DNA from: Ensifer sp. IC4062
Lineage (GTDB): Bacteria; Pseudomonadota; Alphaproteobacteria; Rhizobiales; Rhizobiaceae
Assembly (NCBI RefSeq): GCF_020193575.1
Contig: NZ_JADYVD010000013.1
Coordinates: 80,495-144,494 of the forward strand
DNA length: 64,000 bases
Reading direction: 5' to 3'
Positions within the stretch are counted from its first letter, which is position 1. Each line of letters starts with the position of its first letter. The notes below the pieces were generated by a model. It did no database searches and was not told the DNA's origin. It was given only the letters and a program-made list of their open reading frames with translations. Below are positions 39,312 to 48,600 of this stretch, one piece after another. Both the position numbers and the translations under genes were made by a program.

Positions 39312-39802
39312 GGTCCCTTCTTCTCGACGATCGCGTTGATCGACCGCAGACACGCAAGCCCGAGCACGATCGCGCCGGCGGCGAAGAAATAGTATTGGAG
39401 AGTCTGAGGCCACCATACGACATCCGCGAGCGGGCTGAAGCCGCCAAATGCAAGGCTCGTAAGGGTCGAGTTGATCGCAGCAAAGCCGAAATACATCGAC
39501 GCGCTCAAGAGCACCAATGAAAGCAGTGACCAGACGAGCCTTTCCGCGAGTTCGCGTCCGTTAGTAAGCGGGCGCGTCATCAGCCATATGCAGCCGCCAA
39601 TCAATGCGGTGGACAGCGTTATGAGCTGCTTTGCCAAATCGTTCGCCAGATCCAGCGCTTTCTCCGCCGGGTCGGTGACCTTGACCGGTGTGAATTTCAA
39701 CACCGCACCAGGCGCGACCAACTCGTAGGCGACAAAACTGCCTACGAGCACGATGGCTATGTATGCTATAGTGAGTTTTCTTATGAAGCCATCCGAGATC
39801 AT
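39308..39802 (-). CDS. Small multi-span membrane protein
   Basis: 164 residues from ATG 39802, which overlaps the metalloprotease stop as ATGA. Four hydrophobic segments are visible (LTIAYIAIVLVGSFVAYEL; LSTALIGGCIWLM; WSLLSLVLLSASMYFGF; YYFFAAGAIVLGLACL). No family recognised. The middle position in a coupled operon between two exported proteins suggests an anchoring, export or immunity role, which is inference only. Confidence 0.72.
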   Translation of the reverse strand: MISDGFIRKLTIAYIAIVLVGSFVAYELVAPGAVLKFTPVKVTDPAEKALDLANDLAKQLITLSTALIGGCIWLMTRPLTNGRELAERLVWSLLSLVLLSASMYFGFAAINSTLTSLAFGGFSPLADVVWWPQTLQYYFFAAGAIVLGLACLRSINAIVEKKGP

Positions 39803-40860
39803 TTGTCCTCCGTCTCCGTGCGGAGAAGGCCCTCGCATTTCTTGGCCCGGTTCAGCCAACCGAGGTCCGCTGCGCTGTTCAGCATTGTCGTTTCCATCAT
39901 CGATAGACAAGTTTCGGGTCTCACTCGGGAAAGCATTGCGGTCCAGATCGACTCTGACCAAAGGTCCTCGCGGGGAAGATGCGGCAGCCCCAGGAAATGA
40001 CCGCCTTCATGCAGAAAGACAGACACTAGCGAATAGGCTTTTCCCGCCTTGTCTCCGATGATGAAGTCTCGCGTTCCAGCCTCCCCGACATAGGACAGCT
40101 TTGTAAGGCTCAAGGAGACCTTCTTGTCCGGCTCGCCGCACGCCACGAAACCAGCGTTCTCGCAAACAGGCCCTTGGACGAAGCTCACGTTCATTGACGG
40201 GACATTCTTCGACATGTCCGGTGACTTGCACAAGGCTGTGGTGAGTTTCTCGATCCACGTGCCGGAAGGCGGCGACGCTCCAGCCTCGCAAAACTGGCGG
40301 ACCTCGGGCGCCTCGCGAGGGACGACCGCGTACGTCCCGATCACGTATCCGGTCCTCGTGTTGCCGGCGGTCGAGAGGCTGAACAACACCGCGCTCGCCG
40401 CCAATGCTCTGTCGAACAGCGAGCCGCTCGCGTCGCGGAGGGCTTCATAGACCCGGCTGTCGATATAAACGACCTGTTCATCGACAACGAAAGCCATGGT
40501 GCCTTCATTGCAGCGCAAACATACTTGCCGCCAAAGGTTTAAGGTCTGCGCCAGCGTTTGCGAAATTCGGTTACGGCAGTGGACCGAGCAGTCGCTCTCC
40601 GGAACAGTCAGATTGATTTTGACGACGGGCATGTCGACGATCGGTGCCGACTGGCTGATGGCATGGTCCCTCCAACTCGGATCGAGCATCTCCGTTTTGA
40701 ATTCCTTGATGGGGGCGTACGGGCACCATCGTTGTACCAACAGGGGCAACAAAGTCACACTGTTGTCTAGAGCGAACGAGACAAAAGCCAGGCACTGAAG
40801 GCATGTCGTCATCGCAGCAAACGCGATTACCCTCTTTAATAGCTCGAAGACCTTGGCCAT
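39799..40860 (-). CDS. Exported zinc metalloprotease (HExxHxxGxxH)
   Basis: About 353 residues from ATG 40860 (MAKVFELLKRVIAFAAMTTC, signal or anchor). The zinc motif is complete: FLHEGGHFLGLPHL, three His with Gly in the metzincin spacing. Several Cys (SDCSVHCRN, VCLRCNEG) suggest disulfides. The Met-turn could be AMLSRVRPETCLSMMETTML. First gene of the ATGA-coupled trio; 188 bases separate it from the Cys-rich gene upstream. Likely a periplasmic or secreted endopeptidase; substrate unknown. Confidence 0.8.
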   Translation of the reverse strand: MAKVFELLKRVIAFAAMTTCLQCLAFVSFALDNSVTLLPLLVQRWCPYAPIKEFKTEMLDPSWRDHAISQSAPIVDMPVVKINLTVPESDCSVHCRNRISQTLAQTLNLWRQVCLRCNEGTMAFVVDEQVVYIDSRVYEALRDASGSLFDRALAASAVLFSLSTAGNTRTGYVIGTYAVVPREAPEVRQFCEAGASPPSGTWIEKLTTALCKSPDMSKNVPSMNVSFVQGPVCENAGFVACGEPDKKVSLSLTKLSYVGEAGTRDFIIGDKAGKAYSLVSVFLHEGGHFLGLPHLPREDLWSESIWTAMLSRVRPETCLSMMETTMLNSAADLGWLNRAKKCEGLLRTETEDK

Positions 40861-41047
40861 GATCCCCGCTCCGCATATCTCAAACACTGCCGGTTTATGG
40901 CGCTAAATCTGCTCTCGTTTTGTTAGCGAGGCCTCTGCAAAACTCTGCATGCAATGCTCACAGGTTGCATCGAGGTTGGAGAAGTATTGTTGCGATCATC
41001 TTGACAAAAAAAGCCTGAGAAGATGGACGGAACGGCATCCACAGTGC

Positions 41048-41512
41048 CTAGCAAGTCTGCGAGCCTTCCTCACACTCACCTGATCCACAGCTATGGCATT
41101 TGACGCAGCCTCCATTATAATCATCTCGCCAACATTGAGGATCCTTGTACATACTGCCGCAGCTCCCACATGAGCCCATCGCAAAGGCTGTAGTTGGGAG
41201 CATTGAAGTTACTACTGCAACGCCCACATTGCGGATAAACCGGAATGACTTTCTTCTGGACGCAAGACTAACGCTTTCATTGGCAGACGAACCGCGCTCA
41301 ATGTTGTTTATTGAGTATGCTACTACATGCGACAGCCAAAGGAAGGATGCCGCAGTAGACGCAATTGCAAGAAATAAAGATGAAACCCCTGTCGACATCG
41401 CACAAAGGAACCAAAGTCCTAGAGATAAGAAAAAGGCGCGGCTGGTACACACGCTGCAGTTACCAAAATGCCGCAGAATATTAGGGGCATGGTCTTGATT
41501 TTGCCAAGTCAT
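41048..41512 (-). CDS. Membrane protein with Cys-rich C-terminal domain
   Basis: 154 residues from ATG 41512; an upstream ATG at 41533 is possible. Two hydrophobic spans come first (SRAFFLSLGLWFLCAMSTGV; FLAIASTAASFLWLSHVVAY), then a basic stretch (ASRRKSFRFIRN), then a third hydrophobic segment ending TTAFAMG, which looks like a signal-peptidase site. The last about 40 residues contain ten Cys (GSCGSCGS, QCW, GGCVKCHSCGSGECEEG, TC). The layout suggests a Cys-rich peptide released from or displayed on the membrane. It directly follows an M6 protease gene. Not a family I recognise. Confidence 0.65.
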   Translation of the reverse strand: MTWQNQDHAPNILRHFGNCSVCTSRAFFLSLGLWFLCAMSTGVSSLFLAIASTAASFLWLSHVVAYSINNIERGSSANESVSLASRRKSFRFIRNVGVAVVTSMLPTTAFAMGSCGSCGSMYKDPQCWRDDYNGGCVKCHSCGSGECEEGSQTC

Positions 41513-41598
41513 TTGCTTTCTCCATGCTTGCAACGGCGTTGCCGGTCTGGCCGTCCAGAAGAGCAGCCGCCTGGTGATGTAACCAACCTGGCCTGCCG

Positions 41599-43179
41599 TT
41601 ATCGGACAGCCACCGAATACGTGACTGACCGCCTCTTCGCTCGCGTCTTTGCTTTTTGTTTGGGTTGTTGGGCGGGGGTAGGCTCGACCGTTGCGTTGAC
41701 CGCCTCTGCGATAAACTGCGCTCCAGAAAAAGACACATCGAGTGCCATCTCGGGATCGCCGGCATTCCCGCGCACCTCGATGGTTACGCCTGTCCAGCGG
41801 TTGTCCGGCAGGTTGAGCGGCGGACGCGTCGCCCGCCCAAGGGTTCGATTGACCGCCCCGTGATCGTTCGCGAAGGGATAAAGGTCGGTAGCGTCTCCGC
41901 GATTGCCGCCGCCAAACATCTTGGCGAGGTCGCGCTGATTGTCGGCCTGAATCAGTTCGATCGCGAGATGTTGCTCTTCGTTTACGTTGGCGATCGATTC
42001 GTCGACAACGTAGACAGCTATTCCCTCATCCGGCAGGAATGCATCCTGACGTCTGCGGCGGCGATACTCCACGACGATATATTGGTCTTCCGTCATCATG
42101 GCGGGATTGTGGATGACTACAACCGCGCCTCCCTCCGCCGCCGGTTTCAGCTGGATGCCGGCCTGGTCCGCCTGCACGACGACAGGATCGATCCAGCCAT
42201 GAAACATGCGGAGCATGCCGTTCGGATAGGTGGGCGTGAGGCCCCCATCGCCCCAGGACCCTGATGCCATCAGGCAATAATCTCCGAGTCCGTTGGACCG
42301 GAAATTGCTTGATCTACCGGTGTCGTAGTAGTCCGCCCAACGCGCCGCCAGATGCCCCCATTCGTGAGCGCAAACGCCTACCCGGCAGTCCTCCGGCACT
42401 GTCAGATAGGTCGTCGCCTTGAGATCAGGCCCAACTGCGATACCGTCATCCGGAATGACCCATTTATGGCTCCATATGTCGCTGCGATCGCCGCTATTCT
42501 CGGCGCCGCCACCGGCATGAATGATGAAAAGTGCGGTTACGCTGTTTTCATCAAAAACATCGTAGCCGGAGAAATCGACACCTGAATCCTTCGCCGCCTG
42601 AACGGCATCGCGCGCCATCCCCTGCGCGTTGCGGGGAAACGTGCCATCCATGCCCGAGCTATCGTCGGCATAAAAGGCCAGAGGGTGTGGAAGGCGAAAC
42701 CATCCGTGGACGGTGCCCGTTACATCGATGCCACGGCCGTTATCGTCCCACCCGCTAATCTGGCGGAAATAGTCGCGCATGCTGCCGGTCGGGAAACTCG
42801 ATACGCTAAAGAGCATGTGCTCGAAAAAGCTTGGGCTCCGGTCAGCTGCGTGGCTTCGGTCGGGGAAGTCGACGAGCAATACGAGGGTCCGGACCTCGCC
42901 CCTGAGCTGTCGAGGCGGCCGGTCGATCAGGGATGCGTTTGGGTTTGCAGGGCCTGTCGTTGTCGCGCCGTCATCGAGCCCAATGTAACGACTACCTCGC
43001 CGGCTCGATCGCCACACGCTGTAGTATTGCTCAAACGTCATCTCGACAGGCAGACGATGGTCCGACTTAAGAGCGAGGTATCTGGCTCGAAGTTGTGCCA
43101 AGAGGCCAGGCGATGGGGGAACCTGACACATGCATGCCCTGCAGCCGGTTCGTGACCACGACTTGAGTGAGTAGCGCAT
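41599..43179 (-). CDS. M6-family (immune inhibitor A-like) metalloprotease
   Basis: 526 residues. The zinc site [20 protein letters not shown] has HExxH plus a downstream Asp, as in M6 proteases. Also seen are [20 protein letters not shown] and [20 protein letters not shown] near the N-terminus, [25 protein letters not shown], and [15 protein letters not shown], all characteristic. The C-terminal beta-domain ends in a basic tail ([11 protein letters not shown]). The N-terminus lacks an obvious signal peptide, so the export route is unclear. M6 enzymes cleave extracellular proteins and antimicrobial peptides in other bacteria. Confidence 0.87.
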   Translation of the reverse strand: MRYSLKSWSRTGCRACMCQVPPSPGLLAQLRARYLALKSDHRLPVEMTFEQYYSVWRSSRRGSRYIGLDDGATTTGPANPNASLIDRPPRQLRGEVRTLVLLVDFPDRSHAADRSPSFFEHMLFSVSSFPTGSMRDYFRQISGWDDNGRGIDVTGTVHGWFRLPHPLAFYADDSSGMDGTFPRNAQGMARDAVQAAKDSGVDFSGYDVFDENSVTALFIIHAGGGAENSGDRSDIWSHKWVIPDDGIAVGPDLKATTYLTVPEDCRVGVCAHEWGHLAARWADYYDTGRSSNFRSNGLGDYCLMASGSWGDGGLTPTYPNGMLRMFHGWIDPVVVQADQAGIQLKPAAEGGAVVVIHNPAMMTEDQYIVVEYRRRRRQDAFLPDEGIAVYVVDESIANVNEEQHLAIELIQADNQRDLAKMFGGGNRGDATDLYPFANDHGAVNRTLGRATRPPLNLPDNRWTGVTIEVRGNAGDPEMALDVSFSGAQFIAEAVNATVEPTPAQQPKQKAKTRAKRRSVTYSVAVR

Positions 43180-43310
43180 GATATATCTCCATGTCAGCTC
43201 TTATTGTCGACAATCAGCCTATTGATAGACCTCCACAGTCTGCCGGCGGCGTCATGGACATGCCAGTGGACGGCCATCCGCCTTGAAAACCAGTGCTGTT
43301 TCCCTTCCAC

Positions 43311-44240
43311 TCAGAGTGGAACGTCAACGCTCGAGAAGGCGCGTTCATTGGATGGAGGATCTTCTTCCTCTACATCGGGACAACGGTCGCCGTCATCGCT
43401 GATAATCTGGAGGAGGGCCCCGTCCTGGAGCCCCATGGCCACTTCCGGATCGAGGCCGGTGAGGTTTGGCTGCGTCTCCAAGGCACTCGGCTCGCTTCTG
43501 GGTTTGCCATCCCACCAGTAGAGCGCGTAGTCCACACCCGCCGCGTCACTCGGCTTGCCGGCGACGATCAAATAGCGCTCCCCAATTCGCTCGATACTGC
43601 GAATGCCGCGCCCACCCAGGTCGAGCATTGCCGTATCGCCGAATTCAGGCCGGTTGTTTTCCGCCGCGAGCACGAAGTCGACGTTTTTTAGCGTCACCAC
43701 TGCCGCCTTGTTGCCCACGAGATTGCGGAACCCGAACATCAGGCCGCCATCAGGCGTGACAGCAAGCCCCTCAACGTTGATGCTCTCATCGGATGATCCT
43801 GAAAGCTCGACGAGGTGCGGCTTGAGATCCTCACGCAGGACTCCCATCGGCTCCAACATCGCCCCGCCATTGCTTTCCAAAATCCGAGTCGCGAAGATCA
43901 CTTTTCGCTTTCTGTCGCTGCCGGAAGAGCTTTGAGACTGGGAAGCGCTCCAGTAGACGATGTCGCCGCGCACGGCCGCGCCTTCGATATCCGACTTCCC
44001 GTACCCGGTAAACGTCTTGAGGTCCACGGAAGCTGCAATCGCGGGCATTCCACGCTCATAAATCCTGATCACGTTCGACTCGTCACTGGCCACCGCGAAC
44101 CTCTTTGCGTCGATGAGCGCGCCGGCTGACGGCTCGCAAATGCCGCTGTAACGCTTCACATTGGCGGGCGATCCGACCGGCGCGGCCGCCACTCCGCAGA
44201 AGGCGGCGATCGAGATGGCGATACTGGCACTCACCTTCAT
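43311..44240 (-). CDS. DUF3616-type secreted protein
   Basis: 309 residues with a signal peptide (MKVSASIAISIAAFCGVAAA). Beta-propeller-like repeats with the family marks GICEPSAGALIDAKRFAVAS, SDIEGAAVRGDIVYWSASQS, NVEGLAVTPDGGLMFGFRNL and LGGRGIRSIERIGERYLIVA. Activity of the family is not established; it may bind a ligand in the periplasm. It lies 185 bases after the triple peptidoglycan hydrolase and 132 bases before the M6 protease. Confidence 0.8.
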   Translation of the reverse strand: MKVSASIAISIAAFCGVAAAPVGSPANVKRYSGICEPSAGALIDAKRFAVASDESNVIRIYERGMPAIAASVDLKTFTGYGKSDIEGAAVRGDIVYWSASQSQSSSGSDRKRKVIFATRILESNGGAMLEPMGVLREDLKPHLVELSGSSDESINVEGLAVTPDGGLMFGFRNLVGNKAAVVTLKNVDFVLAAENNRPEFGDTAMLDLGGRGIRSIERIGERYLIVAGKPSDAAGVDYALYWWDGKPRSEPSALETQPNLTGLDPEVAMGLQDGALLQIISDDGDRCPDVEEEDPPSNERAFSSVDVPL

Positions 44241-44424
44241 AGCTGCCTCCGTTGCTCGCTATCGTCCGTCGCACGAGCGGAGGCCGATCGCGATGAACCG
44301 GTACCCGCTCCGCCACCCGGCCGGAAATTGTGCTGGAGCGAAATCCGATCGGAAATGGCTCGGCCAAGCCGCTCTATCTCATTGTGTCTCGGTGCGAAAA
44401 GTCTGTACCATTCGGGATCATGCT

Positions 44425-46488
44425 TTAGACGACCCCAATCTCGATCAGGTACGCGCACGCATCGCCGTACCATTTGCCGGCGCGGTCGAGATGATCGCCA
44501 TGGGCGCGCAGCCCCCATCGGCTGTGCGCGCTGCCATAAAGCCCGCCGGCATTGAATGCCGCCGCTACAAGGATCGGATCGAGGCTGCTTTTGTGCAGGC
44601 GAATTCGGATTTCCGCCGCGCCTAGGTCGAGATTGGTTGCAAAATCGTAAAGCGGGTGATGCGCGGGTTTGGGATCGGGCTTGGCCGGATAAACCGGCGC
44701 CACACCAAACGGGTCGTAGTCAAGGCCGTACTGCTCGCCTTTCGAGCGCATAACCCAGCGTGCCGTCGTGCCGAGCGATTGCATGGGACCGGCCGAATAA
44801 TCTCCCAGTGTCGGCGGATCGACGTCATCGTTCTCGACATGCGCTTCCCAGCGGAAAGTTTTCGGGCCGGTGAATTTGGAGTTCTTGTAGATGTGGGTCT
44901 CGGTCGCGACCGTCATCATGAGCAGCGCAGGCGGTATGCCGTGCTTGGCGCTGGCGGCGAGCAGGGGGACTCCCATATACTCCATCATCTTGTGCATCGT
45001 ATCGAGGCTTTCCTCCCAACGCTGCTGCGTGATTTCGCCGTTTTCGCGGATTGCAAGCCCGCGATCGTCGTACCGCCATTCCCGTATTCCCTCTCCGAAC
45101 GTATGCCAATCCTTCCCGTCCATCGCCGGCAGGGAAGCGGGTGTGAAGGCAATCGGCGGCATACTGATCGTCCGCACACCCTCGCGAAGATCGGCAATCC
45201 TGGGCATGACGACCTGATCGGGATCGAGCCGCACCGCGGAGGCGGCGAGGTCGAGAAGAAGCTGGCTGGGATTGCGCAGCCTGCTGGGACGCGGGTTGGT
45301 TTTCGGCCATGAGTAATTTTTGGTCGTACCGCTCGAATAGGTTTCGAAATGCAGCATGTTCAGTCGGCCGATCGTGCCGATCCGCTGTCCCGCGTTTACG
45401 CGATCGCCGATGCGAAGGCCGAGCGCCGAAAGCGAGTTGGGCGCCACCTCCCCGTAATTGATGACGTATCCATCGTGCTGGACCAGCAGCGCATAGGTGT
45501 TCTGGTAGAAGTGGTAGAAATTGACGATCTTGCCATCCTCCACCGCAACGACGGCATCGCCTTCCGAGCAATAGAGGTCTATTGCGCAGTGATAGCGCGC
45601 GCCGCCGCTGCGATCGGCAAGGAAGCGGCGAGATGGGTTGGCGCCAGAAGCGTCGCCGCCGACAAGACGCGTATTGACTTCGAGCGCGCGCGAATGGCGG
45701 GTGACGACGGGCCAATAGGTTGTAGCAGCGGTCGAGGTGGCAAAGGCGATTGGATCGCCGGTCGGGATAGGCAACGCCTGCTCGGCGGCCGGCGCGACGG
45801 CATCGGCATGTGCGGCGAAATGGCGATCGATGGACGCGAACTCGTCGTCAGCCTCAAGCGGCTGCTCGCCGGCGGCGGCTCTGGCCGCTGCGGCGAAGCT
45901 GACACCTGGCGTGGTCTGCCGACGCGATCCCCCGATATACGTCGCCACCCGAGCCTGGAACATCCGCCAACCATCCGGGCGCCCTCGCAGCACACTGGGG
46001 CAGTTTTTTCCTGTCCAGTCGTGATGCTGGCGCAGTCCTGCCGGCATCGCTATACCCAACTGCATGCCGAGAAAGGCGCACAGCCGTGCGGCGCGGTCGT
46101 AAGCGGCCGCCTCGTTCATGCCGCGATGCATGCAGATTTCGATGCCGATGCTGGACGCATTGGCGGCGGCATGAGCGTGCCATCCCGCCTCGTTAATGGG
46201 AAGATGCTGGTAAATGTAGTTGTCGTCCACGGTGAAATGCCACGATACCCTGCGGGTGACGGCGTCGCCGCTGCGGATGTAGCGGTTGTGCGCCTGCGCA
46301 TCGGCGCCGGGACTGGCATTGTCCGTATTATGGATGGTCAGCGTGGTCGGCCGGATCCTCGTGCCGGGACGGGTGGGGAACCCCGGCGGCAGCAGGTCGA
46401 CGATGATGCCGAGCGGATTGGCGGATGCCGCGGATCGGCGCACGCGAGCGGGCGGTTCGGCTTTCGTCGCTGTTAAAGGATTGTCCAT
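44425..46488 (-). CDS. Triple peptidoglycan hydrolase: amidase_2, M23-like, lysozyme-like
   Basis: 687 residues from ATG 46488; a longer frame reaches 46710 without a plausible start. N-terminal third: an N-acetylmuramoyl-L-alanine amidase (PGRP fold) with TTLTIHNTDNASPGADAQAH, VSWHFTVDDNYIYQHLPINE, SIGIEICMH and HHDWTGKNCP. Middle: an M23-type LytM fold (GGARYHCAIDLYCSEGDAVV, VNFYHFYQNTYALLVQHDGY, NAGQRIGTIG, MLHFETYSSGT), with some zinc ligands substituted. C-terminal third: a lysozyme/transglycosylase-like domain (GIPPALLMMTVATETHIYKN, AAEIRIRLHKSS, VAAAFNAGGLYGS). Three different bond specificities in one chain suggest aggressive cell-wall digestion. No classical signal peptide is seen, so release could need lysis or a dedicated exporter. 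Confidence 0.82.
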   Translation of the reverse strand: MDNPLTATKAEPPARVRRSAASANPLGIIVDLLPPGFPTRPGTRIRPTTLTIHNTDNASPGADAQAHNRYIRSGDAVTRRVSWHFTVDDNYIYQHLPINEAGWHAHAAANASSIGIEICMHRGMNEAAAYDRAARLCAFLGMQLGIAMPAGLRQHHDWTGKNCPSVLRGRPDGWRMFQARVATYIGGSRRQTTPGVSFAAAARAAAGEQPLEADDEFASIDRHFAAHADAVAPAAEQALPIPTGDPIAFATSTAATTYWPVVTRHSRALEVNTRLVGGDASGANPSRRFLADRSGGARYHCAIDLYCSEGDAVVAVEDGKIVNFYHFYQNTYALLVQHDGYVINYGEVAPNSLSALGLRIGDRVNAGQRIGTIGRLNMLHFETYSSGTTKNYSWPKTNPRPSRLRNPSQLLLDLAASAVRLDPDQVVMPRIADLREGVRTISMPPIAFTPASLPAMDGKDWHTFGEGIREWRYDDRGLAIRENGEITQQRWEESLDTMHKMMEYMGVPLLAASAKHGIPPALLMMTVATETHIYKNSKFTGPKTFRWEAHVENDDVDPPTLGDYSAGPMQSLGTTARWVMRSKGEQYGLDYDPFGVAPVYPAKPDPKPAHHPLYDFATNLDLGAAEIRIRLHKSSLDPILVAAAFNAGGLYGSAHSRWGLRAHGDHLDRAGKWYGDACAYLIEIGVV

Positions 46489-46789
46489 GGCGATCCTCCA
46501 TCTGGAAAAACTCGCTTTAATTGGGCCGTCCGCCGCCATGGCGGTTTCTGAAGACCGGCGGGAAAAATCCGAGAGCCATCCTAGAACAGCAGAAAAAAAA
46601 CATCCGTGAAAACAACGTGAATTCTCTCGGCGCGGCTGAAGACATTGCCGGATTGCCAGCGCTGATCCGGCGCAATCAAGTCGCATGTAGAAACGCCTAA
46701 AGGGTAGCAAGGGATCAACTTTATCGGGTAGCCGAACGCAAAAAACTACTGTATGTTTTAGTGGACGCTAAATAATCCGCGAGGGGGCC
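46489..46789. promoter_or_regulatory. Divergent promoter region between hydrolase and regulator genes
   Basis: About 300 bp between two head-to-head genes; it should hold both promoters. GCCGGAT (46647-46653) and ATCCGGC (46665-46671) form an inverted repeat with an 11-bp spacer and could bind the adjacent regulator. GAGGGGG lies just before the regulator ATG. Promoter hexamers are not clear. Confidence 0.45.
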
Positions 46790-48481
46790 ATGCTGAAACT
46801 GCATGCCTTGGGAAGGCTGACCCTTCTCGACGAAGAAGGTCGCGATCTTGCGCCGCAGGGCAGCAAGGCGCGGGGGGCGGTTGCGCTGTTGGCGACCGCG
46901 CCGGGCTACACACGCACCAGGGCGTGGCTGCAGCAACGCCTATGGAGCGACCGGGCACCTGAACAGGCAGCGGGTAGCCTGCGCGCCGCCCTCAGCGAGA
47001 TACGCCGCGCGCTGGGTCCGCATCGCCAGATGCTGATAGCATCCCGGCATGCAGTTAGCCTGGACCCTGCCTACGTTCAAATCGTCTACGAGCCATCCGA
47101 TGGTGAACAGCCCGGCAGCGCGCCGCAAGCCTTCGAAGATGTTGCGGTGCATGACCGGGCCTTCGAGTTGGCCATCCGAGCGGTGCGCGGCGATGTTCTC
47201 GTAAGATGGACCCAACAGCGCAGGACGGCGGCCCGGCGGAAGAGGATAGTTCTGGTGCGCAGTGATGCGCGCGGGGCGCCGGCCGCAGACGTGGGCGCAC
47301 GACTGTTGCAAAACCGCATATTGAGCGCCTTGCGGCAAATTGACGATCTCGAGATCATGAGCGCGGGCGCAGATGACGGCGCCAATGATCTCGATGTGCC
47401 CGGTGGCCAGCCGCAGGCGTTGCTCCTCATCCGGGTGCTCTCCGTTGCCGTCAAGGACGATGTCTTCCTATCTTGCGAAATCCAGAGCGGCCGGCGGCTC
47501 TGGTCAGACAGTGCGAGCGTGCCCGGCGCAATCGGCGCAATGCACGAATCCGTTGAGCTGGATAGACTTGCGCTCAGTACAGTCGATCATGTTGTGGACG
47601 CGTTCGTCGACCAAGCATCGATCGAGGGGAGCAACGCCTGCGCGCTTGCTTTGGCGCGCGAGGCGAGAAACTTGTTCTTTCAGCTTGACAAGGCCAGCCT
47701 GATCAATGCCGATCGCCTGTTCCAGCGGGCCTTTGAAATCGAGGCGCGCGGCCGCTACTTGGCGTGGCGTGGGTTCCTGCGCAATGCCGCATTTTTCCAA
47801 CACCGCTCGATGTCGTTCCTGGACGGTTCGGCGACCGTCACCGACTTCGCCATCGAAGCACTACGCCATTCCCCTGATGACGCCATCGTGCACACGATCA
47901 GCTCGCAGATCGAGTATATTCATCAGGGAAGTCTGCGCACGCCGCTCGTGATGGCCCAGCGCGGCGTCACTCGTGATCCTACCGAACCACTTGGCTGGGC
48001 CCTGCTGTCCAATGCCCTGAGCACCAATGGTAAACTAGAGGAGGGATACCGGGCGGCCCTTCGTGCGCTGGACCTCAGCAGGAATGGTCCGTTCCAGTTC
48101 TATTTCGAGCATTTCGCCTGCATGGCCGCGGTTGCGCTTGCGCAGTATGATCAGGCGTTGCTGCATGCAAAAATGGCTTTGCGCTTTCGCCCGGATTTCG
48201 TCTCGACGAGGCGCTACGAGGTCGCACTGCTTCTGCACCGGGACGATACGCGGAGCCTGGACCTTTCGGTGGCCTCCCTGCGTCAGCAGGAACCCGGCTT
48301 TACGTCCACAGCTCTCCTGGATTCCTCCTATCCGGTGAATACATTGCGTCGCCTGCCCATCATGGACACGGTTGTGAAAAGAGCTTCACCCTGTGCCGTC
48401 GACGTGATTGGAACTCCGACACCGGCAATCATAGGTCGTGCCGGAGTGATTGCTGCCAGGCGATCTCGGGGCGCTCCGTGA
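46790..48481 (+). CDS. SARP/BTAD-type transcriptional regulator with TPR-like region
   Basis: 563 residues. The N-terminus is an OmpR-like winged helix in the SARP style (MLKLHALGRLTLLDEEGRDL, GSKARGAVALLATAPGYTRT, LRAALSEIRRALG). There is no AfsR-type NTPase. The C-terminal half has helical repeats (LFQRAFEIEARGRYLAWRGF, AIEALRHSPDDAIVHTISSQ, GWALLSNALSTNGKLEEGYR). In other systems these proteins activate local gene clusters. It stands first of seven same-strand genes and opposite the peptidoglycan hydrolase, so it probably controls the whole divergent locus. Strong Shine-Dalgarno GAGGGGG. Confidence 0.8.
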   Translation: MLKLHALGRLTLLDEEGRDLAPQGSKARGAVALLATAPGYTRTRAWLQQRLWSDRAPEQAAGSLRAALSEIRRALGPHRQMLIASRHAVSLDPAYVQIVYEPSDGEQPGSAPQAFEDVAVHDRAFELAIRAVRGDVLVRWTQQRRTAARRKRIVLVRSDARGAPAADVGARLLQNRILSALRQIDDLEIMSAGADDGANDLDVPGGQPQALLLIRVLSVAVKDDVFLSCEIQSGRRLWSDSASVPGAIGAMHESVELDRLALSTVDHVVDAFVDQASIEGSNACALALAREARNLFFQLDKASLINADRLFQRAFEIEARGRYLAWRGFLRNAAFFQHRSMSFLDGSATVTDFAIEALRHSPDDAIVHTISSQIEYIHQGSLRTPLVMAQRGVTRDPTEPLGWALLSNALSTNGKLEEGYRAALRALDLSRNGPFQFYFEHFACMAAVALAQYDQALLHAKMALRFRPDFVSTRRYEVALLLHRDDTRSLDLSVASLRQQEPGFTSTALLDSSYPVNTLRRLPIMDTVVKRASPCAVDVIGTPTPAIIGRAGVIAARRSRGAP

Positions 48482-48600
48482 AATCATCGTGAAATCGTTG
48501 CGGGAGGCATCCAAGCCCAAGTGGCTCCCCTTTTTCTTTGTTCATGGGTGAGATTTACTGCAGGAGAAGTTTAGTTCGCGTGTCATGGGGGAGAACTGCC

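Noticed and set aside
44656..46476. Long plus-strand open frames opposite the peptidoglycan hydrolase.
   Set aside because: They mirror a gene with clear domain motifs; their translations show no domain and are a by-product of GC-rich codon use.
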